Assembly (NCBI GenBank): GCA_026391835.1
Contig: JAPLDF010000075.1
Coordinates: forward strand, 310,001-374,000
Origin: Bacteroidota bacterium
Lineage (GTDB): Bacteria > Bacteroidota > Bacteroidia > Bacteroidales > FEN-979
Direction of reading: 5' to 3'
Length of the DNA: 64,000 bases
Shown one piece after another: positions 17,046 to 26,111 of the stretch. Positions within the stretch are counted from its first letter, which is position 1, and each line of letters starts with the position of its first letter. A program made the translations under genes and the position numbers. The notes beneath the pieces were generated by a model. That model did not search any database and had not been told where the DNA came from. It saw only the letters and a program-made list of their open reading frames with translations.

Positions 17046-18159
17046 GATGTATCTGCAAAAGCTGATGATCACCGGGTTTAAGAACTATTCCCAGGCCGAA
17101 TTCATCTTCTCGGAGAAGATAAATTGTTTTGTAGGGAACAACGGCGTCGGGAAGACAAACCTGCTCGATGCCATCCACTACCTCTCATTTTGCAAAAGCT
17201 GCTTTACCAGCCTTGATGCGCAGAATATTCAGCATGGCGGGGAGTTCTTCGCAATACACGGAACCTACCAGCGCGGAGACGATTCCCCCGACCTTGTGCA
17301 GTGCATCCAGAAAAAAAACCAGCGGAAACGTTTCCTGATCAACAAAAAGGAGTATGAGCGGCTTGCCGATCATATCGGGAATTTTCCGCTAGTAATGATT
17401 TCACCGTACGACCGCGACCTCATCAACGATGGCAGCGAGTTGCGGCGAAAATATATCGACAGTGTCATTTCACAGTTCGACAAGTTTTACCTTGACGACC
17501 TGATTCAATACAACAAGGCGCTTGTTCAGCGCAATGCGCTGCTGAAATCTTTTGGCGAGCAGCATTATTTCGATGCCGTGGTGCTTGAGACGTGGGATGA
17601 ACAGATGATCCGTCTTGGCGAACAGTTGTTCACGAAACGGAATGCATTCCTGGAGGAGTTCATTCCGCTGTTTCAGCAATATTTCCGTTTTCTCAGCAAC
17701 GGCTCCGAAACGGTCGGTATCAGGTATGTTTCACAAAGTGACGGAAATTCCTACCGGGAAACATTCAAGGCGGCACTTGCCAGGGACCGTGCCGCGCAAT
17801 TCTGCACCATGGGGGTCCACAAGGATGACCTGGAATTTATCCTCGACGACTATCCCGTGAAGAAATTCGGTTCGCAGGGACAGCAAAAATCGTTTGTCAT
17901 TGCAGTTAAGCTGGCGCAATTTGACTATACCCGCAACATCAAGGGTTTTAAGCCGATCCTGCTGCTCGATGATGTGTTTGACAAACTCGATGACCTGCGT
18001 GTGTCGCAATTGATCAAACTGGTGAGCGAGAACAGTTTCGGGCAGGTTTTTATCACCGATACGAGCAGGGAACGGATAAGCTCCATATTTGATTCGATGG
18101 AAATTGAACACAGGATATTCAGTATTCCGGTGGAGGTGAATGAGGCAAATGACAAGTGA
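17038..18159 (+). CDS. recF: DNA replication/repair protein RecF
   Basis: The 373-residue SMC-like ATPase has Walker A GNNGVGKTN (33-41), the RecF pattern SPYDRDLINDGSELRRKYID near 122-141, HKDDLEFILDDYPVKKFGSQGQQKS around the signature region, and Walker B ILLLDDVFDKLDDLR. RecF loads RecA at gaps with RecO and RecR. The last codons and the stop (18157-18159) lie inside a heptamer array, so the repeat has contributed the C-terminal residues. Confidence 0.96.
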   Translation: MTEMYLQKLMITGFKNYSQAEFIFSEKINCFVGNNGVGKTNLLDAIHYLSFCKSCFTSLDAQNIQHGGEFFAIHGTYQRGDDSPDLVQCIQKKNQRKRFLINKKEYERLADHIGNFPLVMISPYDRDLINDGSELRRKYIDSVISQFDKFYLDDLIQYNKALVQRNALLKSFGEQHYFDAVVLETWDEQMIRLGEQLFTKRNAFLEEFIPLFQQYFRFLSNGSETVGIRYVSQSDGNSYRETFKAALARDRAAQFCTMGVHKDDLEFILDDYPVKKFGSQGQQKSFVIAVKLAQFDYTRNIKGFKPILLLDDVFDKLDDLRVSQLIKLVSENSFGQVFITDTSRERISSIFDSMEIEHRIFSIPVEVNEANDK

Positions 18160-18201
18160 CAAATGACAAGTGACTAGTGACAAGTGACAAATGACAAATG
18201 G
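18146..18201. repeat. Heptamer tandem array (CAAGTGA/CAAATGA)
   Basis: Eight copies of the 7-bp unit CAARTGA, one degenerate (CTAGTGA), start inside the last codons of recF and continue through the recF-DciA gap. The unit is the reverse complement of the CTTGTCA-type unit seen at 36310 and 44125, allowing one-base variation. Confidence 0.93.
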
Positions 18202-18227
18202 TGTTCAGATAGTTTAGGGATTGAACG

Positions 18228-18518
18228 ATGAGAAGATCGAATGAAAAGCCGTTGAAGGCTGCAATTGAAGAGTTTCTTGACACCTTCCACCTGCGGGATA
18301 AACTGAACCAGGCAAAGGTAATCCAGGCCTGGGAAAGGGTGGTGGGGGAAATGATTGCCAGGAATACAAGCCAGATCCATATCAGGAACAAGGTGCTTTA
18401 TGTAAAAGTCAATTCGGCGGCCCTTCGCAACGAGTTGATGTTTGCCAGGAACAAGATCATGCTGGCGCTCAACAAAGAGGCAGGGGCAACGGTGATCGAA
18501 GAAATTGTGTTGAATTGA
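18228..18518 (+). CDS. DciA-like protein (DUF721)
   Basis: This protein of 96 residues has the DUF721 pattern: LKAAIEEFLDTFHLRDKLNQ, then VIQAWERVVGEMIARNT and LYVKVNSAALRNELMFARNKI. DciA proteins help load the replicative helicase DnaB in bacteria lacking DnaC, and the family is usually near recF or dnaA, as here. It is the last gene of the nusB-porQ-ispH-recF strand run. Confidence 0.85.
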   Translation: MRRSNEKPLKAAIEEFLDTFHLRDKLNQAKVIQAWERVVGEMIARNTSQIHIRNKVLYVKVNSAALRNELMFARNKIMLALNKEAGATVIEEIVLN

Positions 18519-18541
18519 ATAGGGTGTTTCCTGATTTTTTT

Positions 18542-18628
18542 ACCACTAAGGCACTTAGGGCACTAAGAGGCTACTAAGTCGTGGTAAGCATCCTCAGTGG
18601 TTCTGCGTGTTCTCAGTGCCTAAGTGGT
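18542..18628. repeat. REP-like imperfect palindrome (ACTAAGGCAC type)
   Basis: ACCACTAAGGCAC at 18542-18554 faces GTGCCTAAGTGGT at 18616-18628 with one mismatch. The interior repeats related CACTTAGG/CACTAAGAGG words. It lies in the convergent gap between the DciA-like gene and the FAH-family gene and could fold into a long hairpin in either transcript. Confidence 0.8.
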
Positions 18629-18638
18629 TTTCCTTATT

Positions 18639-19250
18639 TTATTTGATCAGGCAGGAGAGCAGTTTTTCACCTTCGATCCATGCTTCCAGCTTGTCACCGA
18701 CCTTCACCGGGCCAACCCCGGCAGGCGTTCCTGTAAAGATCAGATCACCCGTACGGATTGTCATGAATGTTGAGATTGACGCGATGATATCATCGAAACC
18801 TTGGATCATCATGCCTGAGTTTCCCTGCTGAACGGTAATCCCATTCAAACAGAGGTGAAAAGTGATGTTTTTGACATCGGGGAGTTGAGGTTTCGGCAGA
18901 AACCTGCCGATGGGTGCCGACTGGTCGAATCCTTTGGCTACAGCCCATGGCAGCCCTTTTGTTTTGGCATCGTCCTGCAGGTCGCGGGCGGTCATATCAA
19001 GCCCTATGCCGATTTCGTCGTAGTAGGTGTGGGCAAACCGCTCCTGGATGTTCTTGCCCGTCTTGCAGATCTTCAGCACCAGCTCGGCCTCGTAATGAAT
19101 ATTGGCCGAAAAGGGCGGGTAATAAAACGGGCGGTTGCGGATAAGGAGTGCGGTATCCGGTTTCAGGAAAAAAACGGGTGATGCGGGGGTGCTGTTGTTC
19201 AGCTCCCTGATGTGATCAGCATAATTGCGACCGATGCAGATTATCTTCAT
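18639..19250 (-). CDS. Fumarylacetoacetate hydrolase family protein
   Basis: The 203-residue protein opens with the FAH-family pattern KIICIGRNYADHIREL, followed by PVFFLKPDTALL. The metal-binding glutamates lie in IHYEAELVLKI, with the aspartate in GLDMTARDLQ. KGFDQSAPIG and FTGTPAGVGPVKVGD complete the FAH fold. Its size matches the short FAHD1/YcgM group, whose members act as acylpyruvate hydrolases or oxaloacetate decarboxylases. The actual substrate is not determinable here. Confidence 0.9.
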   Translation of the reverse strand: MKIICIGRNYADHIRELNNSTPASPVFFLKPDTALLIRNRPFYYPPFSANIHYEAELVLKICKTGKNIQERFAHTYYDEIGIGLDMTARDLQDDAKTKGLPWAVAKGFDQSAPIGRFLPKPQLPDVKNITFHLCLNGITVQQGNSGMMIQGFDDIIASISTFMTIRTGDLIFTGTPAGVGPVKVGDKLEAWIEGEKLLSCLIK

Positions 19251-19268
19251 GTGAATTGCACCAAAATT

Positions 19269-20099
19269 TCAGAACAGGTCAAGTTTAACGGAGGCATTGG
19301 TGTTGCTCCTGAGTTTCAGGGCGGTCAGCACCTTCTTGGTTGAAAGCGGAAATTCCCCTTTCATCATCCAGCTGTAATACGACGGCTCATCGTTGAGGAC
19401 CTGTGTAACAGCCTTTCCCTTGTGCTTGCCAAAGTTGAAAACCTCGACATTCTTGTCGTTGTATACGATATGGCCGATCAGGTCGACCGCTTTGTTGGCA
19501 TAGGTGAATTCACTGAGCGCCTTTACATCATTGATGACAGGCCGTACCAGGTTTCCTTTTTTGTCCTTGATGGCAACATCCGCATAACGGTCCAGCTGGG
19601 CTTTCAGGATCTCGTACGTGGCGATGGTATCCGCTTCGGCACTGTGCGCATTCACCAGGTCTTTGGAACAATAGAATTTATAAGCTGCGCTAAGGTTCCT
19701 TGGTTCCATTTTATGGAAGATGTTCTGAACATCCACAAACCGCCTGCCTTTCAGGTCAAAATCGACATCAGCCCTGAGGAACTCTTCAACCAGGAGCGGG
19801 ATGTCAAAATGGTTGGAATTGTACCCTGCAAGGTCGCAGTTGTCAAGAAACCTTGCAAGTTCATGGGCCACCTGTTTGAAGGTCGGGCAATCTTTGACAT
19901 CTTCATCGGTAATTCCATGTATTTCAGTAACCTCGGGCGGAATCGGCATTTCAGGGTTGATCCGCATTGTCTTTATCTTCGTGGTACCATCAACCTGCTG
20001 GCGGACGATTCCTATTTCGATGATGCGGTCGGTGGCAACTTTGATTCCTGTGGTTTCAAGATCAAAAAATGCGATGGGTTTGGTGAGGATCAGTTCCAT
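19269..20099 (-). CDS. DEDDh 3'-5' exonuclease (DnaQ-like)
   Basis: In this 276-residue protein exonuclease motif I is FFDLETTGI with D13 and E15, motif II includes GYNSNHFDIPLL near 94-105, and motif III contains the catalytic His in NAHSAEADT. This is a proofreading-type exonuclease domain (about 1-175). The C-terminal 100 residues include FNFGKHKGKAVTQVLNDEPS and SYYSWMMKGEFP, a domain found in other DnaQ-like proteins. It could be a Pol III epsilon homologue or a stand-alone exonuclease. The ATG overlaps the stop of the E2 gene (TAATG). Confidence 0.9.
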   Translation of the reverse strand: MELILTKPIAFFDLETTGIKVATDRIIEIGIVRQQVDGTTKIKTMRINPEMPIPPEVTEIHGITDEDVKDCPTFKQVAHELARFLDNCDLAGYNSNHFDIPLLVEEFLRADVDFDLKGRRFVDVQNIFHKMEPRNLSAAYKFYCSKDLVNAHSAEADTIATYEILKAQLDRYADVAIKDKKGNLVRPVINDVKALSEFTYANKAVDLIGHIVYNDKNVEVFNFGKHKGKAVTQVLNDEPSYYSWMMKGEFPLSTKKVLTALKLRSNTNASVKLDLF

Positions 20100-21439
20100 T
20101 AAATGGGTTGGTTATTGTCAAAGGTTTCGAGATGCTGTACAAGGCTGTTCAGGAACTGGCCGCCGAGCGCACCATCAATTACCCGGTGATCGTAGGTTAC
20201 CGACATCATCATGATGGGTCGGATTGCAATGGTATCGCCATCGGGGGTTTCAATCACAACCGCCCGCTTTTTGATGGCTCCTACTGCAACGATGGCCGTT
20301 TGCGGCTGGTTGATGATCGGGGTACCCATCAGGGTGCCAAATGACCCAAGGTTGGTGAGCGATACGGTGCCGCCGGTAATTTCATCAGGAACCAGTTTGC
20401 TGATCCGTGCGCGGCGCGCAAGGTCATTTACCGACTTGACAATCCCCAGCAGGCTTTTTTCATGGGCATTGCGGATTACCGGGACGATCAGGTTGAAGTT
20501 CGGGAGGGAGACCGCCATGCCAATGTTGACATTTTTATGGATGATCACCTTGGTGCCGTCGACCGAAACATTCACCAGCGGGAAGTCCCTGACCGCTTTG
20601 GCGATGGCTTCAATGAACACCGGTGTGAATGTAAGTTTTTCATTTTCACGCTTGAGGAACGCCTCTTTGTTTTTTTCGCGCCACTGCACAACTCTCGTCA
20701 TGTCGACTTCCTGGAAGGAGGTGACATGTGCAGAAGTCTGTACCGATTTCACCATATGGCCGGCGATGAGCTGCCTGATGCGGTCCATCTCCACAATGCG
20801 GTCTTCGCCGGGGATGATTTGCTGAACAGTTTGCGGCGCAACAACGGGCGCTGCTGCAGCAACAGCCTGTTCAAAGTTTTCAACAGGTTTGACCCCCTGT
20901 TGGCGGTCTTTGAGATAGCTGAGCAGGTCCTGCTTGGTAAGCCTGTCATCTTTTCCTGTTCCTGAAATGCTGTCAAGCTCGCCAAACGATATATTTTCCT
21001 GGAGGGCGATGCTGCGGACAAGCGGCGAATAAAAACGCGTTCCTGAAGCAGATTCGGGTTCCTGGTGGGTATGGGTTTCGGACTGTGAAATCAATTCCGG
21101 ATTTGCTGATAATGCTGGAATTGTCGGCTCTGCCTTGCAGGTATCGGCAGGCTGCTCCTCGGGGGCGGGTATGGCAGCGGTGGCAGCTCCGGCGGCACCG
21201 GCAGTGTCAATGATGGCAAACACGGCTCCTACGGGAACAAGGTCCCCTTCGGCGAATAACTTTTTTACCAGTCTGCCTGAAACCAGCGAAGGAATTTCAG
21301 AATCAACCTTGTCGGTTGCAATTTCCACGATGGAATCATCTTCCTGGATCATATCCCCTTCGTTCTTCAACCATTTGGTGATGGTCGCTTCGATGACACT
21401 CTCTCCTAGTTTTGGGATAACTGCCTCATAATTTGCCAT
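20099..21439 (-). CDS. Dihydrolipoyl acyltransferase (E2) of a 2-oxoacid dehydrogenase complex
   Basis: The 446-residue enzyme has a lipoyl domain (1-78) with the lipoyl-lysine K44 in EIATDKVDSEIPS. An Ala/Pro-rich linker and a peripheral-subunit-binding domain (FYSPLVRSIALQENISFGEL, about 132-165) follow, then the acyltransferase core with the active site SVTYDHRVIDGALGG near H418. No E1 or E3 gene is adjacent, so the complex (pyruvate, branched-chain or other) cannot be named. A -7 box (TATCTTTG) lies upstream. Confidence 0.92.
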   Translation of the reverse strand: MANYEAVIPKLGESVIEATITKWLKNEGDMIQEDDSIVEIATDKVDSEIPSLVSGRLVKKLFAEGDLVPVGAVFAIIDTAGAAGAATAAIPAPEEQPADTCKAEPTIPALSANPELISQSETHTHQEPESASGTRFYSPLVRSIALQENISFGELDSISGTGKDDRLTKQDLLSYLKDRQQGVKPVENFEQAVAAAAPVVAPQTVQQIIPGEDRIVEMDRIRQLIAGHMVKSVQTSAHVTSFQEVDMTRVVQWREKNKEAFLKRENEKLTFTPVFIEAIAKAVRDFPLVNVSVDGTKVIIHKNVNIGMAVSLPNFNLIVPVIRNAHEKSLLGIVKSVNDLARRARISKLVPDEITGGTVSLTNLGSFGTLMGTPIINQPQTAIVAVGAIKKRAVVIETPDGDTIAIRPIMMMSVTYDHRVIDGALGGQFLNSLVQHLETFDNNQPI

Positions 21440-21464
21440 ATACAGATGCCTTAGTTGTTTGATG

Positions 21465-21472
21465 CAAAGATA
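21465..21472 (-). promoter_or_regulatory. Probable -7 box for the E2 gene
   Basis: The minus strand reads TATCTTTG (TAnnTTTG), 26 nt upstream of the E2 start. A TTTG lies further upstream, but at about 25 bp spacing. Confidence 0.4.
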
Positions 21473-21513
21473 ACGCTTTTTCTTATTTTGAACGGTTCAA
21501 AATAAAATTACTT

Positions 21514-23481
21514 TCAGATGCGGCCCAGGTTCCTGAACCCTTTGATGATAATGTTCAAATCGTTGGTAAGTTTATAATCACGGGCGTACAGGAGGTCGAG
21601 CCGGGCGGTGGTCTCCTCCGGAACGTTTTTATTCTGGAAGGCGTCGAGCGGATTCAATACCCCGGGTTTTATCTCCGGAAGCCTGCTCGCTTCGTGCTCG
21701 GAGTGGGAGGTGAACCCGATCCACGATTTAAACCCGGTCATCACCGAGAAGATGTTTCTCAGCAACCCCACCGGGTTCCTCACAAGGAACAGGGCAACCG
21801 GGTAGAGCACCAGCAGCGTGAGCGAAACCAGGAAATCGAGCATGCGCTTGTTCCTCCGGTTCGATCTCTTGACGATGGCATTGATGTCGATCACATACAG
21901 GTCGCCCGAGGTGTTGATCGAATTGCTGCCGATGATCGAAAGGCTTTCGGGGGGGGCTATCTTGTAATCAACCTGTTCATTTTTCAGCTCCGACATCATA
22001 TCGATGATCACCTGCGCGGGCACATCTTTTGCACAGAAAATTATTTCATTGATTTTGTGAATGTTAATGATCTCTTTGATTTGTCCCAGGTGGCCGATAA
22101 AACCGTTGGAATTATTCCTGTGATGGTGATAGCTCACAAGCCCTGTGAAGGAAGGGTTCATCCCGGTTTGCTGGAGAAGTTCCGAAACCCGTTCCGATTC
22201 ATCCTTTTCCCCGATGATCACAAACCGCTTGTTCTTTTCGGAATTGAGCTTATACCCGTTGATGTTGAAATAGTGAAGGATAAACCGCTCAGCCAGCATG
22301 ATCAGGGTGCCCCAGGCGGCTCCAAGGATGATCAGGGCCCTTGAAAACCGGTAGCTTTCGTTCAGAAGGGAGTAGACCACCAGGATGATGATGGTACCGG
22401 CCACCATCCCCTGGATGAGGCGCCGCAACCTGATCGGCTTGTCATACCCCCCGCTAAGGTAAATGCATAATAGCCAGGTTGCAAGATAGATAGGTACTGC
22501 TATATGAATGAAAGCATAAGGATAATGCCCGCCATCTGGAAAAATAAAATGGCTTTCCCAATAGGACTTGATGAAAAAGATGCCGGCAAATATCAGCAAT
22601 GCGTCAAGCAGCGGCAGCATGATTTTGTTGAAGAACCGGGTAAGGATTGAAATAAAGGCCCGGAAATAGATGGCAATGTTGATCATCACCGAAAATGCGC
22701 GGGCATTCTCTTTTGAGAAATGCTTCCTGGCAAAGACGATCATGGCATTGTAAAAGACAAATACATAATTGAGGCTGCCTTTCTTGGTACTCTCGCCCTT
22801 ATAATGAATGATCCGCGTTCCCGGGTAATAATAGTTCTTGTAACCGGCTTTGGTGATCCGGTAACTGAGGTCGATGTCTTCGCCGTACATGAAGAACTCC
22901 TCGTCGAGCAGGCCAATCTTGTCAAGTACCTTTTTCCGGAGCAGCATAAAGGCGCCGGCCAGCACGTCGACAACATGTGTCTTGTCTTTATCAAGGTACC
23001 CGAGGTGATAGGTGCTGAAGAGCTTTGACTTCGGGAACAGTGTTGACAACCCGAACACCTTGAAGAAGGCTACCGACGGATAGGGGAGGCCGCGCTTGCT
23101 TTCGGGAAGGAATTTCCCTTTCCCGTCAAGCATCTTCACCCCAAGCCCTCCTGAATCAGGGTGCTGGTCCATGAAATCGACCACCTTGCGAAGGGTGTCA
23201 TCCTCAACAATGGTGTCGGGATTGAGCAGCAGCACATATTCTCCCTTTGATTTGCGGATGGCCTGGTTGTTGGCGGATGAGAACCCCTTGTTTTCCTTGT
23301 TTTCGATCAGGTGAACTTCAGGAAATTTATCTTTCACCATTTTTACCGAACCGTCTACGGAATCGTTGTCCACAACAAATATTTCGGCATCAATCCCGGC
23401 ACAGGCATTTTGAACCGAATGCAGGCATTGCTCCAGGAAATACTTGACGTTGTAGTTAACAATGACGATGGATAGCTTCAT
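21514..23481 (-). CDS. GT2 glycosyltransferase fused to a membrane sugar-phosphotransferase-like region
   Basis: In this 655-residue protein the N-terminal 250 residues are a GT-A family 2 glycosyltransferase: SIVIVNYNVKYFLEQCL, VVDNDSVDGS, ENKGFSSANNQAI, LLNPDTIVE and GEDIDLSYRITKAGY. Several membrane segments follow (about 265-410), then a Rossmann-like region (KRFVIIGEKDESERVSELLQ, about 430-545). The end resembles part of the polyprenyl-phosphate sugar-phosphotransferase family (LDLLYARDYKLTNDLNIIIKGFRNLG). The classic phosphotransferase catalytic core is not evident, so the second half may be regulatory or structural. Likely role: surface polysaccharide synthesis. Confidence 0.8.
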   Translation of the reverse strand: MKLSIVIVNYNVKYFLEQCLHSVQNACAGIDAEIFVVDNDSVDGSVKMVKDKFPEVHLIENKENKGFSSANNQAIRKSKGEYVLLLNPDTIVEDDTLRKVVDFMDQHPDSGGLGVKMLDGKGKFLPESKRGLPYPSVAFFKVFGLSTLFPKSKLFSTYHLGYLDKDKTHVVDVLAGAFMLLRKKVLDKIGLLDEEFFMYGEDIDLSYRITKAGYKNYYYPGTRIIHYKGESTKKGSLNYVFVFYNAMIVFARKHFSKENARAFSVMINIAIYFRAFISILTRFFNKIMLPLLDALLIFAGIFFIKSYWESHFIFPDGGHYPYAFIHIAVPIYLATWLLCIYLSGGYDKPIRLRRLIQGMVAGTIIILVVYSLLNESYRFSRALIILGAAWGTLIMLAERFILHYFNINGYKLNSEKNKRFVIIGEKDESERVSELLQQTGMNPSFTGLVSYHHHRNNSNGFIGHLGQIKEIINIHKINEIIFCAKDVPAQVIIDMMSELKNEQVDYKIAPPESLSIIGSNSINTSGDLYVIDINAIVKRSNRRNKRMLDFLVSLTLLVLYPVALFLVRNPVGLLRNIFSVMTGFKSWIGFTSHSEHEASRLPEIKPGVLNPLDAFQNKNVPEETTARLDLLYARDYKLTNDLNIIIKGFRNLGRI

Positions 23482-23535
23482 CTGGGTTTCCGTGATTCGT
23501 CTGTAAAGTTATGGTTATTCAATCAATGTTAAAAA

Positions 23536-24120
23536 CTAAATTGCACCGGCCTCGATCATCAGGACAATCTGTTCGATTGCCTGGTCACTGCCGCCGGGGT
23601 CATAATCGGCCTTCAGGTCATATCCGAAAAGCCTTGCCAGTGTTTGCCAGATAAACGCGGTGAACTTGCCCCGCAGCTGCCTGACAATGTCGAAGGTTGA
23701 GTTCCCGGTTTCACGGTAAATGAGCTTGATCAGGATTTTTCCCTGTGAAAAGGTGAGGTCCTTCAGTTCGTCGCCAAACTTTAACTCCAGCTCTTTTTCC
23801 GCCTTCTTCATGAATATTTTCCGCGCGTTTTCAGTCGGTATCGTATCGAGGATTGTTTTATAAATCGCCAGTTGTTTCCCGGCCAGCTTTGCATAGGGGT
23901 AAACTTTTTTTACGTTGTAAACCAGTTTGTCATAGCGGGCGGATGCCCGTTTGTTCGACATCACCACCGGCGGGAATATGACGACAGGTCTCACATCGAC
24001 CGATGCAATGGTATCGCCATCAATGATTTGTGTGGATTGAACCGCCTTTGTAGTATCCTGCGACAGGGCAGATATCCGGCATGCCAGCAATAAAGCAAAG
24101 ATCAGGATTCCTGTACGCAT
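23536..24120 (-). CDS. DUF4294 secreted protein
   Basis: I use the ATG at 24120, giving 194 residues with a signal peptide ending about SALSQ. The mature part contains the DUF4294 pattern: ARYDKLVYNVKKVYPYAKLAG, then LELKFGDELKDLTFSQGKILIKL and YRETGNSTFDIVRQLRG. The function is unknown. The family is widespread in Bacteroidota and predicted periplasmic. It lies just downstream of clpX on the same strand. Confidence 0.85.
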   Translation of the reverse strand: MRTGILIFALLLACRISALSQDTTKAVQSTQIIDGDTIASVDVRPVVIFPPVVMSNKRASARYDKLVYNVKKVYPYAKLAGKQLAIYKTILDTIPTENARKIFMKKAEKELELKFGDELKDLTFSQGKILIKLIYRETGNSTFDIVRQLRGKFTAFIWQTLARLFGYDLKADYDPGGSDQAIEQIVLMIEAGAI

Positions 24121-24174
24121 TGGTTTTCCGGTTGAAAAGATCATTCGGTAAACGAAAAAATGCCGTGTTTGGTA

Positions 24175-25410
24175 TCAGGCAACCTTTAACCGGGCCATAC
24201 TTGTTTTCCTGAACTTCTCCTCAACAAATGCCGCGGTGACGTGAAATGGTTTGGCGGTAGTTTTCGAAGGTAGTTCATACATGGCATCGTTCATGATCCC
24301 TTCGAGGATCGATCGCAGCCCGCGGGCCCCCAGCTTAAATTCTATCGCTTTGTCGACGATAAAGTTCAGGGCATCCTCCTCGAAGGTCACCTTGATTTTA
24401 TCCAGTTCAAAAAGCTTGGTATACTGCTTTATGAGTGAATTTTTCGGCTCGGTGAGGATCCTCCTGAGGGTGTCGTGGTCAAGGGTGTGCATGAAGGTGA
24501 CGATCGGCAACCTGCCGACAAGTTCGGGGATCAGGCCAAATGATTTCAGGTCGACAGGGGTGATGTATTCGAGGATGTTCTCCTTGTCGATGTTTTCATG
24601 CTTCCGGTCAGCCTTGTAACCAATTTTGTTTGTCTGCAGGCGGTTGGCGATCTTCTTCTCAATTCCGTCAAATGCTCCGCCGGTTATAAAAAGAATGTTC
24701 TGGGTATTGATCTGGATCATTTTCTGTTCAGGGTGTTTCCTGCCTCCCTGCGGCGGTACATTGACAATGGCGCCTTCGAGCATTTTCAGCAGGGCCTGCT
24801 GAACCCCTTCACCGCTCACATCCCTTGTGATCGAAGGATTGTCTCCCTTGCGGGCGATCTTGTCGATCTCATCAATGAAAATAATGCCGCGTTCGGCCGC
24901 CTCAACATTGTAATCGGCCACCTGCAGCAGCCGCGAAAGGATGCTTTCAACATCTTCGCCGACATAGCCTGCTTCGGTAAGTGCCGTGGCATCTGCAATA
25001 CAAAACGGGACATTGAGCATTTTGGCAACCGTGCGGGCCAGCAGGGTTTTCCCCGTGCCGGTTTCGCCGACAATCACGATGTTCGATTTTTCGATCTCCA
25101 CATCGCCTTCCTTGGCTTCTTTTGCATGGGCCAGGCGTTTGTAGTGGTTGTAAACGGCAACGGCAAGCACCTTTTTAGCCTCATCCTGGCCGATCACGAA
25201 CTGATCGAGGTATTTTTTGATCTCGATCGGTTTCAGCAGTAAAAAATCGGGAAGTTCTTTCCGCTTGTCATTTGCCAGCTCTTCGGTAAGGATGACCTGG
25301 GCCTGCTGAATACAATTGTCGCAGATATGGCCTTCAAGGCCGGCAACCAGTATCCTGGACTCCCGCCTTGTCCGGCCGCAAAAAGAGCACCTGTCGGCTG
25401 ATTTTGCCAT
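24175..25410 (-). CDS. clpX: ATP-dependent Clp protease ATP-binding subunit ClpX
   Basis: The 411-residue protein has an N-terminal zinc finger with C8, C11, C30 and C33. Walker A is [17 protein letters not shown] near 115-131 and Walker B is [14 protein letters not shown]. The sensor and arginine-finger regions include [14 protein letters not shown] and [15 protein letters not shown]. ClpX unfolds substrates and feeds them to ClpP. ClpP is encoded one base upstream on the same strand. Confidence 0.98.
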   Translation of the reverse strand: MAKSADRCSFCGRTRRESRILVAGLEGHICDNCIQQAQVILTEELANDKRKELPDFLLLKPIEIKKYLDQFVIGQDEAKKVLAVAVYNHYKRLAHAKEAKEGDVEIEKSNIVIVGETGTGKTLLARTVAKMLNVPFCIADATALTEAGYVGEDVESILSRLLQVADYNVEAAERGIIFIDEIDKIARKGDNPSITRDVSGEGVQQALLKMLEGAIVNVPPQGGRKHPEQKMIQINTQNILFITGGAFDGIEKKIANRLQTNKIGYKADRKHENIDKENILEYITPVDLKSFGLIPELVGRLPIVTFMHTLDHDTLRRILTEPKNSLIKQYTKLFELDKIKVTFEEDALNFIVDKAIEFKLGARGLRSILEGIMNDAMYELPSKTTAKPFHVTAAFVEEKFRKTSMARLKVA

Positions 25411-25411
25411 A

Positions 25412-26086
25412 TTAACTGTCTTTTTTTGAACGCACCAGGATCTCGTCGATCATCCCGTATTCACGTGCCTCTTCGCTTGTCATCCAGTAATCGCGGTCGG
25501 CATCCTTTAGGATCCGCTTGTATGGCTGTCCCGAATGAAGGGAAATAATTTCATACAGCTCTTTCTTGAGTTTCTGGATTTCCCGGGCTGTGATGTCAAT
25601 GTCGGAAGCCTGTCCTTCGGCGCTGCCCATCGGCTGGTGGATCAGGATGCGTGAATGTTTCAGCGCTGTCCGTTTGCCTTTTTCGCCGGCGCACAGCAGG
25701 ATCGCACCCATCGAGGCGGCCATGCCTGTACAGATCGTGGCAACATGCGGGTTGATATACTGCATGGTGTCGTAAATGCCCAGGCCTGCATATACCGAGC
25801 CACCCGGTGTGTTCAGGTAGATCTGGATGTCTTTGCGTGAGTCAACTGATTCAAGAAAAAGGAGTTGTGCCTGGATGATGTTGGCAACATAATCATCGAT
25901 GGGAACCCCGAGGAAAATGATCCGGTCCATCATCAGCCGCGAAAAAACATCCATGGTGGCAACATTCAGCTGCCTCTCTTCAATAATCGTAGGTGAAATA
26001 TAGTTGGAAGATATGGATTTGTATTTTGCAAGGCTCAGGCTGCTGATGCCTTTGTGCCCGATGGCATATTTTGAAAATTCGTCCAT
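25412..26086 (-). CDS. clpP: ATP-dependent Clp protease proteolytic subunit ClpP
   Basis: The 224-residue serine peptidase has the nucleophile S125 in [12 protein letters not shown] and H150 in ILIHQPMG. The catalytic Asp is expected near [13 protein letters not shown]. The family pattern [20 protein letters not shown] is at 89-108. It lies between tig and clpX in the common tig-clpP-clpX order, which couples ribosome-associated folding with protein quality control. Confidence 0.98.
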   Translation of the reverse strand: MDEFSKYAIGHKGISSLSLAKYKSISSNYISPTIIEERQLNVATMDVFSRLMMDRIIFLGVPIDDYVANIIQAQLLFLESVDSRKDIQIYLNTPGGSVYAGLGIYDTMQYINPHVATICTGMAASMGAILLCAGEKGKRTALKHSRILIHQPMGSAEGQASDIDITAREIQKLKKELYEIISLHSGQPYKRILKDADRDYWMTSEEAREYGMIDEILVRSKKDS

Positions 26087-26111
26087 AATTTTGTGAATTT
26101 AGTTGAAATTA

